This document shows, in pieces, positions 27,292 to 36,637 of a DNA stretch of 64,000 nucleotides. Under the pieces are notes generated by a model that was not told where the DNA came from, ran no database searches, and saw only the letters and a list, made by a program, of their open reading frames with translations. How positions within the stretch are numbered: the first letter of the stretch is position 1; every line of letters starts with the position of its first letter. The DNA comes from an uncultured Prevotellaceae bacterium. GTDB taxonomy: Bacteria; Bacteroidota; Bacteroidia; Bacteroidales; Bacteroidaceae. The position numbers and the translations under genes were made by a program. Where the stretch lies: the NCBI GenBank assembly GCA_902786665.1, contig CADADN010000046.1, positions 1 through 64,000 of the forward strand, written 5' to 3'.

Positions 27292-27362
27292 TGGGTCATG
27301 GTGTAATGGTAACACTACAGGTTTTGGTTCTGTCATTCTGGGTTCGAATCCCGGTGACCCAA
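27292..27362 (+). tRNA. tRNA-Gln (anticodon TTG)
   Basis: Acceptor arms TGGGTCA / TGACCCA pair perfectly, the D-arm is GTGTAATGGTAACAC, the anticodon stem ACAGG/TCTGT encloses loop TTTTGGT with anticodon TTG, and the T-arm is CTGGGTTCGAATCCCGG. The discriminator base is A at 27362 and no CCA is encoded. It is a single-gene transcript. Confidence 0.95.
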
Positions 27363-27366
27363 CATC

Positions 27367-27413
27367 AAAAATCGCCAAGCGCTTGAATTTCAAGACTTGG
27401 CGATTTTTGTTTT
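27367..27413 (+). terminator. tRNA-Gln terminator
   Basis: AAATCGCCAAG pairs with CTTGGCGATTT, extended inside by CTTGAA/TTCAAG, followed by TTTTTGTTTTT. Confidence 0.9.
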
Positions 27414-27479
27414 TACTGCACGAGAATGAGGCGTGAAGAGGGTTTTAAAAAGTATGGAGTAATCATTTCTCCCCCAAAA

Positions 27480-27622
27480 AGCGGTAATAGAGAGCTTCCG
27501 AGCTTTACTCGATTGTCGGCTACGTCTCGGCATAGCAAGCATGCTTGACTTTGCATTCGGCTTGCACAACAATTGTCCCTTTAACTCCCCTTTAACTCCT
27601 TTTTAACTCCCCTTTAACTCCT
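27480..27622. repeat. Palindrome-centred element followed by 11-bp array
   Basis: CAAGCATGCTTG (27536-27547) is flanked by CTCGGCATAG and TTTGCATTCGGC, resembling the element at 63386-63446. It runs into an ACAATTGTCC head and an 11-bp TTTAACTCCCC array (27567-27622) of the same family as 5391-5450. In the rest of 27414-27964 I see only the promoter at 27881. Confidence 0.7.
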
Positions 27623-27880
27623 GTAAGTTTAACTTGATTTATATTAAATAATGTATATCTATTTTTTTGCTGTTCCTATTACAATCGAAGAGATGGTTAT
27701 GCGTAAACAAAAAAAGGGAGAGTGATTTCCGGCGGGTCGCTTTTCATAACCATGTTTTCTCCACCTTTACAAATAACATCATCACCCTTTTTTACAGAGG
27801 CAGGTTAGGATGCTGGTAGTATATTGTAGATGTACGTGGGGGATTGGTCGAAAGAATACTAGTGATTGGTCGAAAACCAT

Positions 27881-27912
27881 TTTGAAAACGGCTGATGTGA
27901 ACGTAACTTTGC
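27881..27912 (+). promoter_or_regulatory. Promoter of the TonB-domain gene
   Basis: TTTG (27881-27884), 19-nt spacer, TAACTTTGC (27904-27912). Confidence 0.8.
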
Positions 27913-27964
27913 ATCAGAAATAACAAAAATAATAAAAATAACAAACATTAAACCCCAAAGCATT

Positions 27965-28348
27965 ATGAAAAAGATTTTCACATTCATCGCCGTTTGTCTG
28001 ATGTCACTCCAGTTTGCAACAGCCCAAGAGGTTTGCTTTGCAGAAACCATACAAGAGCAGATGCCTGAGTTCGTAGGAGGAGAGGAAGCCCTGACTGAGT
28101 GGATAGAGAACAACATCTCCTATCCCATGATGGCAGAAGTATATTCAATTGAAGGAAAAGTGGTTGTCGCCTTCGATATCAACGAGGATGGAAGTGTAGG
28201 CAACGTCCAATTGGAAAGCGCAGCTGACCCCATCTTTGCCGATGAAGTGGTGAGCAGGATTGAAAAGATGCCACAATGGATTCCCGGCATGCAAAACGGA
28301 AGGTATGTGAAGGTGCGCTACACCTTGCCCATCTCCTTCGTCTTCTAA
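27965..28348 (+). CDS. Secreted TonB C-terminal-domain protein
   Basis: A 127-residue protein with a cleavable signal peptide (KKIFTFIAVCLMSLQFATAQ) followed by a single TonB C-terminal domain (FVGGEEALTEWIENNISYP, then EGKVVVAFDINEDGSVGNVQLE and RYTLPISFVF). Unlike a true TonB it lacks the N-terminal membrane anchor and the proline-rich spanner, so it would be a free periplasmic domain rather than an energy transducer. Such stand-alone domains are common in Bacteroidetes; their partner is unknown. Monocistronic, with its own promoter. Confidence 0.8.
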   Translation: MKKIFTFIAVCLMSLQFATAQEVCFAETIQEQMPEFVGGEEALTEWIENNISYPMMAEVYSIEGKVVVAFDINEDGSVGNVQLESAADPIFADEVVSRIEKMPQWIPGMQNGRYVKVRYTLPISFVF

Positions 28349-28372
28349 AACACGAAGTCTTTCATATCATAA

Positions 28373-28412
28373 GTGCTGACGAGCATGTCCTTCGGGATGT
28401 GCTCGTCAGCGC
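28373..28412 (+). terminator. Long imperfect hairpin after the TonB-domain gene
   Basis: GTGCTGACGAGCATGTCC pairs with GGGATGTGCTCGTCAGCGC at about 16 of 18 positions around a TTC loop. There is no T-tract, so it may be a processing or stability element rather than a terminator. Confidence 0.5.
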
Positions 28413-28598
28413 ATTGAAGAGGGCGGAAAGCCATGGTGGATTCTTCGACGACCGAAGCGGCAAAGCCGGGCGGGTATTGTAAAAAACGCGCTGAATGGGC
28501 TTACCTTGGAGGTGCCATGCCTTTTTTTTCCAAAAATATGCGCTCGTTTCATTTTTTTTGTGTAAGTTTGCAGCAAACAAACTAACAAAACCCTAAAA

Positions 28599-29441
28599 AT
28601 GAAAACAAATTACGAAATTCGCTATGCGTCCCATCCCGAGGACGCCAAGAGTTATGACACCACTCGCATCCGCCGTGACTTCCTGATTGAGAAGGTGTTC
28701 GCCGCCGACGAGGTGAACATGGTTTATTCAATGTACGACCGCATGGTGGTCGGTGGAGCGATGCCTGTGAAGGAAGAGTTGAAACTCGAGGCCATCGACC
28801 CGCTCAAGGCCGATTTCTTCACCACCCGCCGCGAAGTGGGCATCTTCAATGTAGGCGGCCCGGGAGTTGTCAAGGTGGGCGACGAGGTTTTCGAACTCGA
28901 TTACAAGGAGGCGCTCTACATCGGACGTGGAGACCGCGACGTGGTGTTCTGCAGCAAAAATGGCAAGAAACCTGCCAAGTTCTACTTCAATAGTTGCACC
29001 GCACACAAGGAGTATCCCTGCAAGAAGGTGACCAAGGCCAACGCCGTCGTGGCACACATGGGAAGCCTTGAGATGAGCAACGAGCGCGACATCAACAAGA
29101 TGATTGTCAACCAGGTGCTACCTACCTGTCAGTTGCAGATGGGTATGACGGAACTGGCCAAGGGCAGCGTGTGGAACACCATGCCAGCCCATGTGCACAG
29201 CCGTCGCATGGAAGCCTATTTCTATTTCGAAGTGCCCGAGGACCAGGCCGTCTGCCATTTCATGGGTGAGGTGGAGGAGACCCGCCACATCTGGATGCGT
29301 GGAGACCAAGCCGTGCTCTCGCCAGAATGGAGCATCCACAGCGCCGCTGCCACACACAACTACACCTTCATCTGGGGCATGGGAGGCGAAAACCTTGACT
29401 ATGGAGACCAAGATTTCTCACTCATCACCGACCTGAAATAA
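28599..29441 (+). CDS. kduI: 5-dehydro-4-deoxy-D-glucuronate isomerase
   Basis: A 280-residue cytoplasmic cupin-type isomerase converting 5-keto-4-deoxyuronate to 2,5-diketo-3-deoxygluconate in pectin catabolism. Family signatures: IRRDFLIEKVF near the start, GGPGVVKVGDEVFELDYKEALYIGRG, and the metal-binding MPAHVHSRRMEAYFYFEV with its His-x-His...Glu. A -7-like TAAGTTTGC lies just upstream. It forms an operon with kduD (41 bp gap) and would act on the unsaturated uronate released by the GH105 enzyme at 18311-19444. Confidence 0.96.
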   Translation: MKTNYEIRYASHPEDAKSYDTTRIRRDFLIEKVFAADEVNMVYSMYDRMVVGGAMPVKEELKLEAIDPLKADFFTTRREVGIFNVGGPGVVKVGDEVFELDYKEALYIGRGDRDVVFCSKNGKKPAKFYFNSCTAHKEYPCKKVTKANAVVAHMGSLEMSNERDINKMIVNQVLPTCQLQMGMTELAKGSVWNTMPAHVHSRRMEAYFYFEVPEDQAVCHFMGEVEETRHIWMRGDQAVLSPEWSIHSAAATHNYTFIWGMGGENLDYGDQDFSLITDLK

Positions 29442-29482
29442 AGGGAGGTTCATAGAACACACCTTATCAAATAAAACAACTT

Positions 29483-30286
29483 ATGACTACAAATCCATTT
29501 TCATTAGAGGGAAAGAATGCCTGGATTACAGGAGCATCCTATGGCATCGGTTTCAACATCGCCAAGGCTTTCGTCGCCGCTGGCATCAAGAACATCGTGT
29601 TCAACGACATCAACGAGGCTGCCGTGGAGCGTGGCCTGGCCAATTATCGTGAGGCAGGCATCGAGAACGTGAAGGCGTACGTCTGCGACGTGACCAAGGA
29701 GGACGACGTGAAGGCTCTCGTGGAGAAAATCCACCAAGAGGTAGGGCAGATCGACATTCTTGTCAACAACGCCGGCATCATCAAGCGCATACCCATGCAT
29801 GAGATGAAGCGTGCTGAGTTCCAGCAGGTCATCGACATCGACCTCGTAGGACCGTTCATCTGCTCCTCAGCAGTGCTGCCGGAGATGATGGAGCGCCGCG
29901 AGGGCAAGATCATCAACATCTGCTCCATGATGAGCGAACTGGGACGAGAGACCGTGTCGGCATACGCCGCCGCAAAAGGTGGCTTGAAGATGCTCACACG
30001 CAACATCTGCTCGGAATATGGGGAGTACAACATCCAGTGCAACGGCATCGGTCCGGGATACATCGCCACTCCGCAGACGGCACCGCTGAGAGAGCGCCAA
30101 CCCGATGGCTCACGTCATCCCTTCGACTCCTTCATCTGTGCAAAGACCCCGGCAGGAAGATGGCTCAAGCCGGAGGAACTGGGCGGCCCAGCCGTATTCC
30201 TTGCTTCAAAGGCTTCCGACGCTGTCAACGGCCATGTGCTATATGTGGACGGAGGAATACTTGCTTACATCGGAAAGCAACCGTAG
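29483..30286 (+). CDS. kduD: 2-dehydro-3-deoxy-D-gluconate 5-dehydrogenase (SDR)
   Basis: A 267-residue short-chain dehydrogenase reducing 2,5-diketo-3-deoxygluconate to 2-keto-3-deoxygluconate with NAD(P)H. Cofactor motif TGASYGIGFNIAKAF, NNAGIIKR, catalytic Tyr-x3-Lys in SAYAAAKGG, and the C-terminal VNGHVLYVDGGILAYIG. The identity is strengthened by its place directly after kduI; in isolation it could be another gluconate-type SDR. Confidence 0.94.
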   Translation: MTTNPFSLEGKNAWITGASYGIGFNIAKAFVAAGIKNIVFNDINEAAVERGLANYREAGIENVKAYVCDVTKEDDVKALVEKIHQEVGQIDILVNNAGIIKRIPMHEMKRAEFQQVIDIDLVGPFICSSAVLPEMMERREGKIINICSMMSELGRETVSAYAAAKGGLKMLTRNICSEYGEYNIQCNGIGPGYIATPQTAPLRERQPDGSRHPFDSFICAKTPAGRWLKPEELGGPAVFLASKASDAVNGHVLYVDGGILAYIGKQP

Positions 30287-30304
30287 GAGCAAGAGCCATA
30301 TACA

Positions 30305-30345
30305 ACAAACGAGCGGGCCGCCCATAAGCAGCCCGCTCGCTTGTT
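30305..30345. terminator. Bidirectional terminator between kduD and HU
   Basis: ACAAACGAGCGGGC pairs with GCCCGCTCGCTTGTT (one mismatch/bulge), lying between convergent genes. Confidence 0.8.
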
Positions 30346-30366
30346 GATGTGAATTTTCTTTACAAA

Positions 30367-30639
30367 TCAAGCAATTGCGTCGGCCAAATCGGCACCAGCC
30401 TTGAAATTAGCCACCTTCTTTTCCTGAATTTGGATCTTCTCCTTCGTGCGGGGGTTGATGCCCTCACGAGCAGCGCGGACATTGACACTGAATGTGCCAA
30501 AACCAATAAGGGCAACTTTGTCGTTGGCTGCAAGAGCCTCTTTGATGGCTTCCAAAGTAGCCTCCAATGCTTTCTTTGAATCAGCTTTTGTCAAACCAGC
30601 CTTCACTGCGATTTTGTCGATCAATTCTGTCTTGTTCAT
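30367..30639 (-). CDS. HU family DNA-binding protein
   Basis: A 90-residue histone-like protein (MNKTELIDKIAVKAGL...), with the helical dimerisation half and the DNA-binding arm IGFGTFSVNVRAAREGINPRTKEKI. The reading frame extends 14 codons upstream, but ATG 30639 gives the conserved family start MNKTELI and is used here. Dimeric nucleoid protein; monocistronic. Confidence 0.96.
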   Translation of the reverse strand: MNKTELIDKIAVKAGLTKADSKKALEATLEAIKEALAANDKVALIGFGTFSVNVRAAREGINPRTKEKIQIQEKKVANFKAGADLADAIA

Positions 30640-30843
30640 AATTTTATGGTTTAAAATAATGGTGTGAAACAATAATGTCATTAATTTTTCGCAAATATAG
30701 AAGAATCATTTCACAATTCAAACAAAAATCAGAAAAAAGTGACTAAAAAAGTGAAAAAATGTATCTATGACGCTGATTAAGTGCGGAATAACAGATATTT
30801 TTCGTAATTTTGCCCAGTTTTTCAATGTTTAAGGGCACAAGAA

Positions 30844-31758
30844 ATGAACAGCATACCTACAGTCACAAAAAACCTTCTGATAATTAACATATTGGCTTTC
30901 CTCGCCTATGTAGTGCTTTCCATGCGTGGCATCGACCTTAACGACATGCTAGGCTTGCACATCTTTTTAGCGTCGGATTTCCATATCTATCAATTCGTCA
31001 CCTACATGTTCATGCACGGCGGGTGGACACACCTTTTCTTCAATATGTTCGCCCTGTGGATGTTCGGTTGCGTGATGGAAAGGACCTGGGGACCGAAGAA
31101 ATTCCTTTTTTATTACATTTTCTGCGGAATAGGTGCTGGAATCGTGCAAGAAATCGCACAATATGTCGAACTCTATCAATCGCTCTCCAGGGTGAGCAAC
31201 ATCGGTATCGTCTCCATGACCACCACCGTGTGGAACGACCCCGCCTTGGCCAAGGCACTTAACAGTTGGACCACAGTGGGAGCATCGGGTGCCATCTACG
31301 CCATTCTCCTTGGTTTCGGCATGACCTTCCCCGAGGAACGCATCTTCATCTTCCCATTGCCCGTGCCTATCAAGGCGAAATGGTTTGTCATAGGATACGC
31401 CGCCATCGAAGTGATCATGGCCTATTCTTCCTATCAGGACGGTGTGGCACACGTCGCACACCTGGGGGGCATGCTTTTCGGCTTCTTCCTCATCAAGTAT
31501 TGGCAGAAACATCCTTATTCCGGTTCAACCTACGGGCGCAGCAGTGGGGAGCAGTTCTTCAAACGTTTCAGGAATTGGGGCAAGAGAGACAACTCCGCAG
31601 ATGACATCAGGCGCAAGACAGACTGGGACTACAATGCCGACAAGAAAGCCACCGAGGAGGAGATAGACCGCATCTTGGACAAGATACGGAAGAACGGTTA
31701 CGCCAGCCTCACCGATGAGGAGAAGAAACGCCTCTTCGACAGTAGCAACAAGAAATGA
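30844..31758 (+). CDS. Rhomboid family intramembrane serine protease
   Basis: A 304-residue membrane protease. Six membrane segments lie within about residues 8-225. The catalytic serine is Ser148 in VGASGAIYA, the histidine His206 in HVAHLGGMLFGF, and the conserved MFMHGGWTHLFFNMFALWMFG loop is at 56-75. A charged cytoplasmic tail of about 80 residues follows (DNSADDIRRKTDWDYNADKK). Between the second and the serine-bearing segments there is a longer loop than usual (110-140). The downstream gene starts one base after its stop, so they are co-transcribed. Confidence 0.93.
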   Translation: MNSIPTVTKNLLIINILAFLAYVVLSMRGIDLNDMLGLHIFLASDFHIYQFVTYMFMHGGWTHLFFNMFALWMFGCVMERTWGPKKFLFYYIFCGIGAGIVQEIAQYVELYQSLSRVSNIGIVSMTTTVWNDPALAKALNSWTTVGASGAIYAILLGFGMTFPEERIFIFPLPVPIKAKWFVIGYAAIEVIMAYSSYQDGVAHVAHLGGMLFGFFLIKYWQKHPYSGSTYGRSSGEQFFKRFRNWGKRDNSADDIRRKTDWDYNADKKATEEEIDRILDKIRKNGYASLTDEEKKRLFDSSNKK

Positions 31759-31759
31759 G

Positions 31760-32845
31760 ATGAAACTCTTTCGGAAGGTCACAAATCTGGTGCGCAACAT
31801 CCTCCTTGTGGTCAACGTCATGGTGATTGTTGCCATGTGCGCCTGTGCCTATGCCGGTCATTTCAGTCCGGAGCACCACCCATGGCTGGAAGTGCTGGTG
31901 CTGGGGTTCCCCGTCCCCTTGACCATCAACCTGTTGTTCATCCTCATCTGGCTTTTCATAAGTCCTCGCCGCATGTTGATACCCATTGCTGGTGTGTTGC
32001 TCTGCTGGGGGCCCTTGAGGGCTTATTTTCCTGTCAATAAACCCCAATCGCCCGACAATGAATGCATCAAGGTGATGTCTTTCAACGTGGCAGGATTCTC
32101 CATCGCTCAATACAAGGAAGGTGTGTTGAACACCTGTGTGGACTACATCCTCAACCATGATGTCGACATCTTGTGCCTGCAAGAGGCCAACATGGGTTCT
32201 GCTTCGCGTAAGCAATGGGAAAGCCTCATCTCAGAGATTTATCCTTATTCCCGCACCATCCGAAGGGGAGGGCCGAAGGAGGTGGTGGCATTTTACAGCA
32301 AGTATCCCATACTCGCCAGCGAGCGGATAGTCAATAATACTGAGAAAAACACCTGTGGGGCGTGCTTGCTTGATGTGGAGGGAGACACGGTGCTCTTGGT
32401 CAACATCCATCTTAAGAGCACCTTCCTCAAAGAAAATGAAAAAGAGGAAATAGGGTCGATGATCCAGCAAAGGAAGATAGACAGGGAAAAAGGCTCCGTG
32501 TTGAAGAAATTGTGTCTGGCGGCAGCGAGGAGGGCGTCTCAAGCTGATTCCGTAGCTGTGTTTTTAGAAAAGCACAAGGGGATGACAACCATCCTTTGCG
32601 GGGATTTCAACGACCCTCCCAATTCCTATTCCTACCACCGTGTATCACAATGGCTCGACAACTGCTACCAAAGCACCGGGATGGGGCTTGCATACACCTA
32701 CTGCAATAATGGGATGAACGTACGTATCGACAACATTTTCTGCTCCGACGACCTGGAAACCGTCAAATGCGAAATTGACGACAAAACAGATGTGTCAGAC
32801 CATTATCCCATTACCGCTTGGATAAAAAAACGCCCAAAACGATAA
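31760..32845 (+). CDS. Endonuclease/exonuclease/phosphatase family membrane-anchored protein
   Basis: A 361-residue protein with two or three N-terminal membrane helices (to about residue 85: NILLVVNVMVIVAMCACAYAG, LVLGFPVPLTINLLFILIWLF) followed by an EEP-fold domain: VMSFNVAGFS, ILCLQEANMG, the GDFNDPPNSYSYH metal/catalytic motif, and VSDHYPITAWI at the C-terminus. ATG 31760 is used because the upstream in-frame ATG lies inside the rhomboid gene and would add unrelated residues before the membrane helix. Substrate unknown; the family includes nucleases and phospholipid/phosphate esterases. Confidence 0.88.
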   Translation: MKLFRKVTNLVRNILLVVNVMVIVAMCACAYAGHFSPEHHPWLEVLVLGFPVPLTINLLFILIWLFISPRRMLIPIAGVLLCWGPLRAYFPVNKPQSPDNECIKVMSFNVAGFSIAQYKEGVLNTCVDYILNHDVDILCLQEANMGSASRKQWESLISEIYPYSRTIRRGGPKEVVAFYSKYPILASERIVNNTEKNTCGACLLDVEGDTVLLVNIHLKSTFLKENEKEEIGSMIQQRKIDREKGSVLKKLCLAAARRASQADSVAVFLEKHKGMTTILCGDFNDPPNSYSYHRVSQWLDNCYQSTGMGLAYTYCNNGMNVRIDNIFCSDDLETVKCEIDDKTDVSDHYPITAWIKKRPKR

Positions 32846-32956
32846 AAAAAGAATAATATTCCGATAGAAATTTTCCCAAAAGTGAAAAAATGACTATCTT
32901 TGCACCCTATTACGCAAAACGGCGAGAAACAACATATTAAATATTTACAAACAGAA

Positions 32957-35900
32957 ATGCAAAACAAAGGTATCGTAATTGTCGTAGCGGTCTTGATGAC
33001 CCTGGCAAGTATCTTCTATTTGTCCTTCTCGGTGGCGTCGAACGTCATCGACAAGAAGGCGGCCCTTATCAAGGACCCCATCGAGCAGCAGGACTACAAA
33101 GACTCCGTCAAGTATTTATGGTATTCCTATCAAGAATGCTTGGAGACTCAGGTGGGCTTGGGCCTTGACCTTAAAGGTGGTATGAACGTCATCCTTGAAG
33201 TCTCCGTTCCTGAACTGGTTGACAATCTCGCCGGTTACAAGAAGGATCCGGCTTTTGTCAAGACAATGAAGGCTGCAAAAGCAGAGGAGGAAGTCACACA
33301 GGAAGATTTCATCACACTTTTCATCAAGCACTATAAAGCGAACGCACCAGGGCACAGCCTTGCTGAGGTCTTCGCCACACAGCAGTTGCCTGATGTGAAA
33401 ACCAACAGCACTGACGAGGAAGTGGAGAGCATCCTGAGGCAAAAAGTGGCTGAAACCGTGGCAGATGCCAAAAACGTCATCACCAACCGTATCGACCAAT
33501 TCGGTGTCGTGCAGCCCAATATTCAGATGCTCGAAGGACAGGAAGGCCGCATCATGGTGGAAATGCCAGGTGTGAAAGACCCGGAGCGTATGCGCAAACT
33601 CCTTCAAGGAAGTGCCAACCTGGAATTCTGGGAGACCTATCCCTCGCAGCAAATCGCACCCTATCTGCAGCAGCTCGACAGCAAGCTCGCCAGTGGCGAG
33701 CCTACCGACACCTCCAATGTGAAGAAGGATGAGGCAAAGGCCGAGACCAAGGTTGCCGAGAAGAAGGATGAAGCCAAGGTCGACACCGCTACCATCAAGA
33801 AGGAGATTGCAAAGTCCGACACAGCCAAGGCTGACAAGCCTGCCAAGGCTGATGCCGCAAAGGTCGACAAGGAGGCTCTCAAAAAGGAACATCCTTTGAC
33901 AGCTTTGCTTTCCCCGCGTGGCGACCAATACTGCGTGGTGGGCTATGCCAACGTGGTGGACACCGCTGAAATCAACAAATACATCTATTCTGATTTGGCC
34001 AAGTCGATTCTCCCCGCCGATGTGAAACTCCTTTGGGGAGCCAAACCTGCAGAAGGAGCCGCCAACAAGCGCACCTTTGAACTCTACTGCCTCCGCATGA
34101 CCGGCATCGGCGACCGCGCACCACTCGAGGGCGACGTCATCGAGAGTGCCAAGGACGACTTCGACCATTTCACCGGCAAGCCCGTTGTGACCATGCAGAT
34201 GAATGACTTTGGTGCTCGCGAGTGGGCTGCTCTCACCAAGAAAAACATCAACAAGCCCGTGGCCATCGTGCTCGACGGCCTTGTATACAGCGCACCTAAC
34301 GTCAACCAGGAAATCACTGGTGGCAATTCACAAATCAGTGGTAGCTTTACTGTCCAGGACACCAAGGACCTCTCCAACACCCTCAAGTCGGGACGTATGA
34401 AGGCTCCCGTGCGCATCGTGCAGGAAGAGGTGGTGGGACCGTCGCTCGGCGCACAGTCCATCAAGCAGGGTATCATCTCATTCATCGTGGCATTCATCGT
34501 GCTCATGCTTTACATGATCATCATGTATGGATTCATTCCGGGCATGATGGCCAACTGCGCACTCATCATCAACCTCTTCTTCACCATGGGCATCATGGCA
34601 TCCTTCCAGTCGGCACTCACCATGCCGGGTATTGCTGGTATCGTGCTTACACTTGGTATGGCGGTTGATGCCAACGTGCTCATCTATGAACGCACCAAGG
34701 AAGAACTGAAGGCGGGAAAGAACACCATGCAGGCGCTCACTGCTGGATACAGCAATGCTTTCTCCGCCATCTTCGACTCCAACCTCACCTCTATTATAAC
34801 AGGTATCATCCTTGCCTTGATTGGTACAGGACCTGTGAAGGGCTTCGCCATCACCCTCATCATCGGCATCTGCTGCTCCTTCTTCACCGCCGTGTTCCTC
34901 ACACGTATCGTTTACGAGCATATGATGAAGAAGGGCAAGTGGCGCAACCTTACATTCACCACTGCCCTCTCGCGCAACTTCATGCAGGACAAGCACTTCA
35001 ATTTCATGGGTGGATACAAGAGGTCGTACACCATCTGGGGCATCCTCGCTGTCATCTTCATCGCTTTCTTCGCTATCCGCGGACTGAGCAAGAGTATTGA
35101 CTTCACAGGTGGTCGCAACTATGTGATTGCATTGGACAAGCAGACCGAGGTGGAGAATGTGCGCACAGCCTTGCAAGGTGCTTTTGTCAACAGCATCGGC
35201 AGCAAGAAGGGCCAGGAGGCCAACACCAGCGTCATCGCTCTCGGTACCGATGGAAAGACCATCCGTGTTTCCACCAACTGGAACATCGAGTCGAACAGCC
35301 CGACAGTGGACGACGAGGCTGAGGCCATACTTTTCAACGCTTTGAAGAAGTCTGGCATTGTCACTCAAGCTTCTGAAGAAAACTTCAAGAATCCTGACGT
35401 GCGTGAGGGTGGCTCCATCATCAGCAGTACGAAGGTAGGACCTTCCATTGCCCGTGATGTCACTAACAAGGCCATCATCAGCGTCATCGTGGCTCTTATC
35501 GCCATATTCCTCTACATCCTCTTGAGATTCCGCAACGTGGCATTCTCCATCGGGTCCATCGTGGCTTTGGCTTTCGACACCCTCGTCGTCATCGGCTTCT
35601 TCTCCGCTCTTTGGGGCGTCGTACCATTCTCGTTGGAGATCGACCAGACGTTCATCGGCGCCATCCTTACCGTGATTGGTTACTCCATCAACGACAAGGT
35701 GGTGGTCTTCGACCGTGTGCGTGAGAACCTCAGACTATACAAGAAGCGTGAGTTGCAGACGCTCTTCAACGACTCGCTCAACCAGACGCTCGCACGTACC
35801 ATCAACACCTCTGTGTCTACGCTCATCGTGCTGCTCTGTATCTTCATCTTCGGTGGTGCAAGCATCAGAAGCTTCGCCTTTGCCATGATCCTCGGTGTGA

Positions 35901-36016
35901 TCTTCGGTACGCTGTCGTCCATCTTCATCGCAGCTCCCACCGCTTATCTCACCTTGGGACGCAAGATCAAGAATGAAGAGACAGTGGTTGAAGGTGATGC
36001 CATTGCTAAGAAGTAA
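32957..36016 (+). CDS. secDF: Protein translocase subunit SecDF (fused)
   Basis: A 1019-residue fusion of SecD and SecF, which uses the proton gradient to pull proteins through SecYEG. The SecD half has VGLGLDLKGGMNVILEV (about 66-82) and six helices after TVQDTKDLSNTLKSGRMKAPV; the SecF half starts near KSIDFTGGRNYVI and ends with GYSINDKVVVFDRVRENL and the ARTINTSVSTL helix region. ATG 32957 (MQNKGIVIVV) begins the first membrane helix; the upstream TTG is rejected. Residues 255-312 are a Lys/Ala/Asp-rich low-complexity insertion in the periplasmic part. A -7 element TATCTTTG is at 32895-32902. Confidence 0.96.
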   Translation: MQNKGIVIVVAVLMTLASIFYLSFSVASNVIDKKAALIKDPIEQQDYKDSVKYLWYSYQECLETQVGLGLDLKGGMNVILEVSVPELVDNLAGYKKDPAFVKTMKAAKAEEEVTQEDFITLFIKHYKANAPGHSLAEVFATQQLPDVKTNSTDEEVESILRQKVAETVADAKNVITNRIDQFGVVQPNIQMLEGQEGRIMVEMPGVKDPERMRKLLQGSANLEFWETYPSQQIAPYLQQLDSKLASGEPTDTSNVKKDEAKAETKVAEKKDEAKVDTATIKKEIAKSDTAKADKPAKADAAKVDKEALKKEHPLTALLSPRGDQYCVVGYANVVDTAEINKYIYSDLAKSILPADVKLLWGAKPAEGAANKRTFELYCLRMTGIGDRAPLEGDVIESAKDDFDHFTGKPVVTMQMNDFGAREWAALTKKNINKPVAIVLDGLVYSAPNVNQEITGGNSQISGSFTVQDTKDLSNTLKSGRMKAPVRIVQEEVVGPSLGAQSIKQGIISFIVAFIVLMLYMIIMYGFIPGMMANCALIINLFFTMGIMASFQSALTMPGIAGIVLTLGMAVDANVLIYERTKEELKAGKNTMQALTAGYSNAFSAIFDSNLTSIITGIILALIGTGPVKGFAITLIIGICCSFFTAVFLTRIVYEHMMKKGKWRNLTFTTALSRNFMQDKHFNFMGGYKRSYTIWGILAVIFIAFFAIRGLSKSIDFTGGRNYVIALDKQTEVENVRTALQGAFVNSIGSKKGQEANTSVIALGTDGKTIRVSTNWNIESNSPTVDDEAEAILFNALKKSGIVTQASEENFKNPDVREGGSIISSTKVGPSIARDVTNKAIISVIVALIAIFLYILLRFRNVAFSIGSIVALAFDTLVVIGFFSALWGVVPFSLEIDQTFIGAILTVIGYSINDKVVVFDRVRENLRLYKKRELQTLFNDSLNQTLARTINTSVSTLIVLLCIFIFGGASIRSFAFAMILGVIFGTLSSIFIAAPTAYLTLGRKIKNEETVVEGDAIAKK

Positions 36017-36043
36017 CAATTGACCATCACTCACACAACGATA

Positions 36044-36081
36044 GTTCCCCACAAGCCTTGGTGCTTGTGGGGAACTTTTTT
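36044..36081 (+). terminator. secDF terminator
   Basis: GTTCCCCACAAGC / GCTTGTGGGGAAC, perfect 13-bp stem, followed by six T. Confidence 0.95.
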
Positions 36082-36170
36082 AGATGAATGATGAAAGATG
36101 GAAAATTAAATTTTTGCTTTTTACGCGGAAAATCACTATTTTTGCATGTCGTATATCCATATTGTCGCCT

Positions 36171-36542
36171 ATGAGACATTTTTCCACCCTTTTGGTTTTC
36201 GTTTTCGCCTTCTGCTTGACGGCGGAAGCACGGGTGCGTCATATGGAAAAAGGGATGAAAGTTGCTGCTCCAAAAATCCAATTTTCAATTTTCAATCTTC
36301 AATCTTCAATAATAAAAGGTGATGCCAACGGCGACGGTCAAGTCAACATATCCGATGCGGTGCTCTTGGTGAACAACGTCTTAGGAAGCTCGGACAACGG
36401 TTTGATTGTCGCCAATTGCGATATGAATTCCGATGGTTACCTCAACGTGTCTGATGTGGCGCTCATTGTCAAAATGATCATGGAGGGTGACAGCACCATG
36501 GGGCCTGGTGATGCAGAAGACCCCGACGTGAATGGCAATTAA
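36171..36542 (+). CDS. Small secreted dockerin-repeat protein
   Basis: A 123-residue protein: signal peptide about 1-18 (HFSTLLVFVFAFCLTAEA), a basic linker, then two dockerin-type calcium repeats (GDANGDGQVNISDAVLLVNNVL and CDMNSDGYLNVSDVALIVKMIM) and an acidic tail. There is no catalytic domain. The linker residues IQFSIFNLQSSII are encoded by the 7-bp TTTTCAA/TCTTCAA repeat seen elsewhere only in intergenic DNA (36280-36312). ATG 36171 is chosen because it begins the signal peptide and follows a TATTTTTGC -7-like element; the frame is open further upstream. It could be an orphan dockerin partner for a cohesin-like protein, or the remnant of a longer surface protein. Confidence 0.7.
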   Translation: MRHFSTLLVFVFAFCLTAEARVRHMEKGMKVAAPKIQFSIFNLQSSIIKGDANGDGQVNISDAVLLVNNVLGSSDNGLIVANCDMNSDGYLNVSDVALIVKMIMEGDSTMGPGDAEDPDVNGN

Positions 36543-36637
36543 GAAGTTGTTTCGCATTTTTTAATATTCCAAACGCGGAAAAATGCTTGAAATTGCCTAC
36601 CTTTGTCCATTATTCAGCAAATACAAACATCAGACAT

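Noticed and set aside
30640..30681. 14-codon N-terminal extension of HU
   Set aside because: The family starts at MNKTELI (ATG 30639); the extension lies in the A/T-rich leader.
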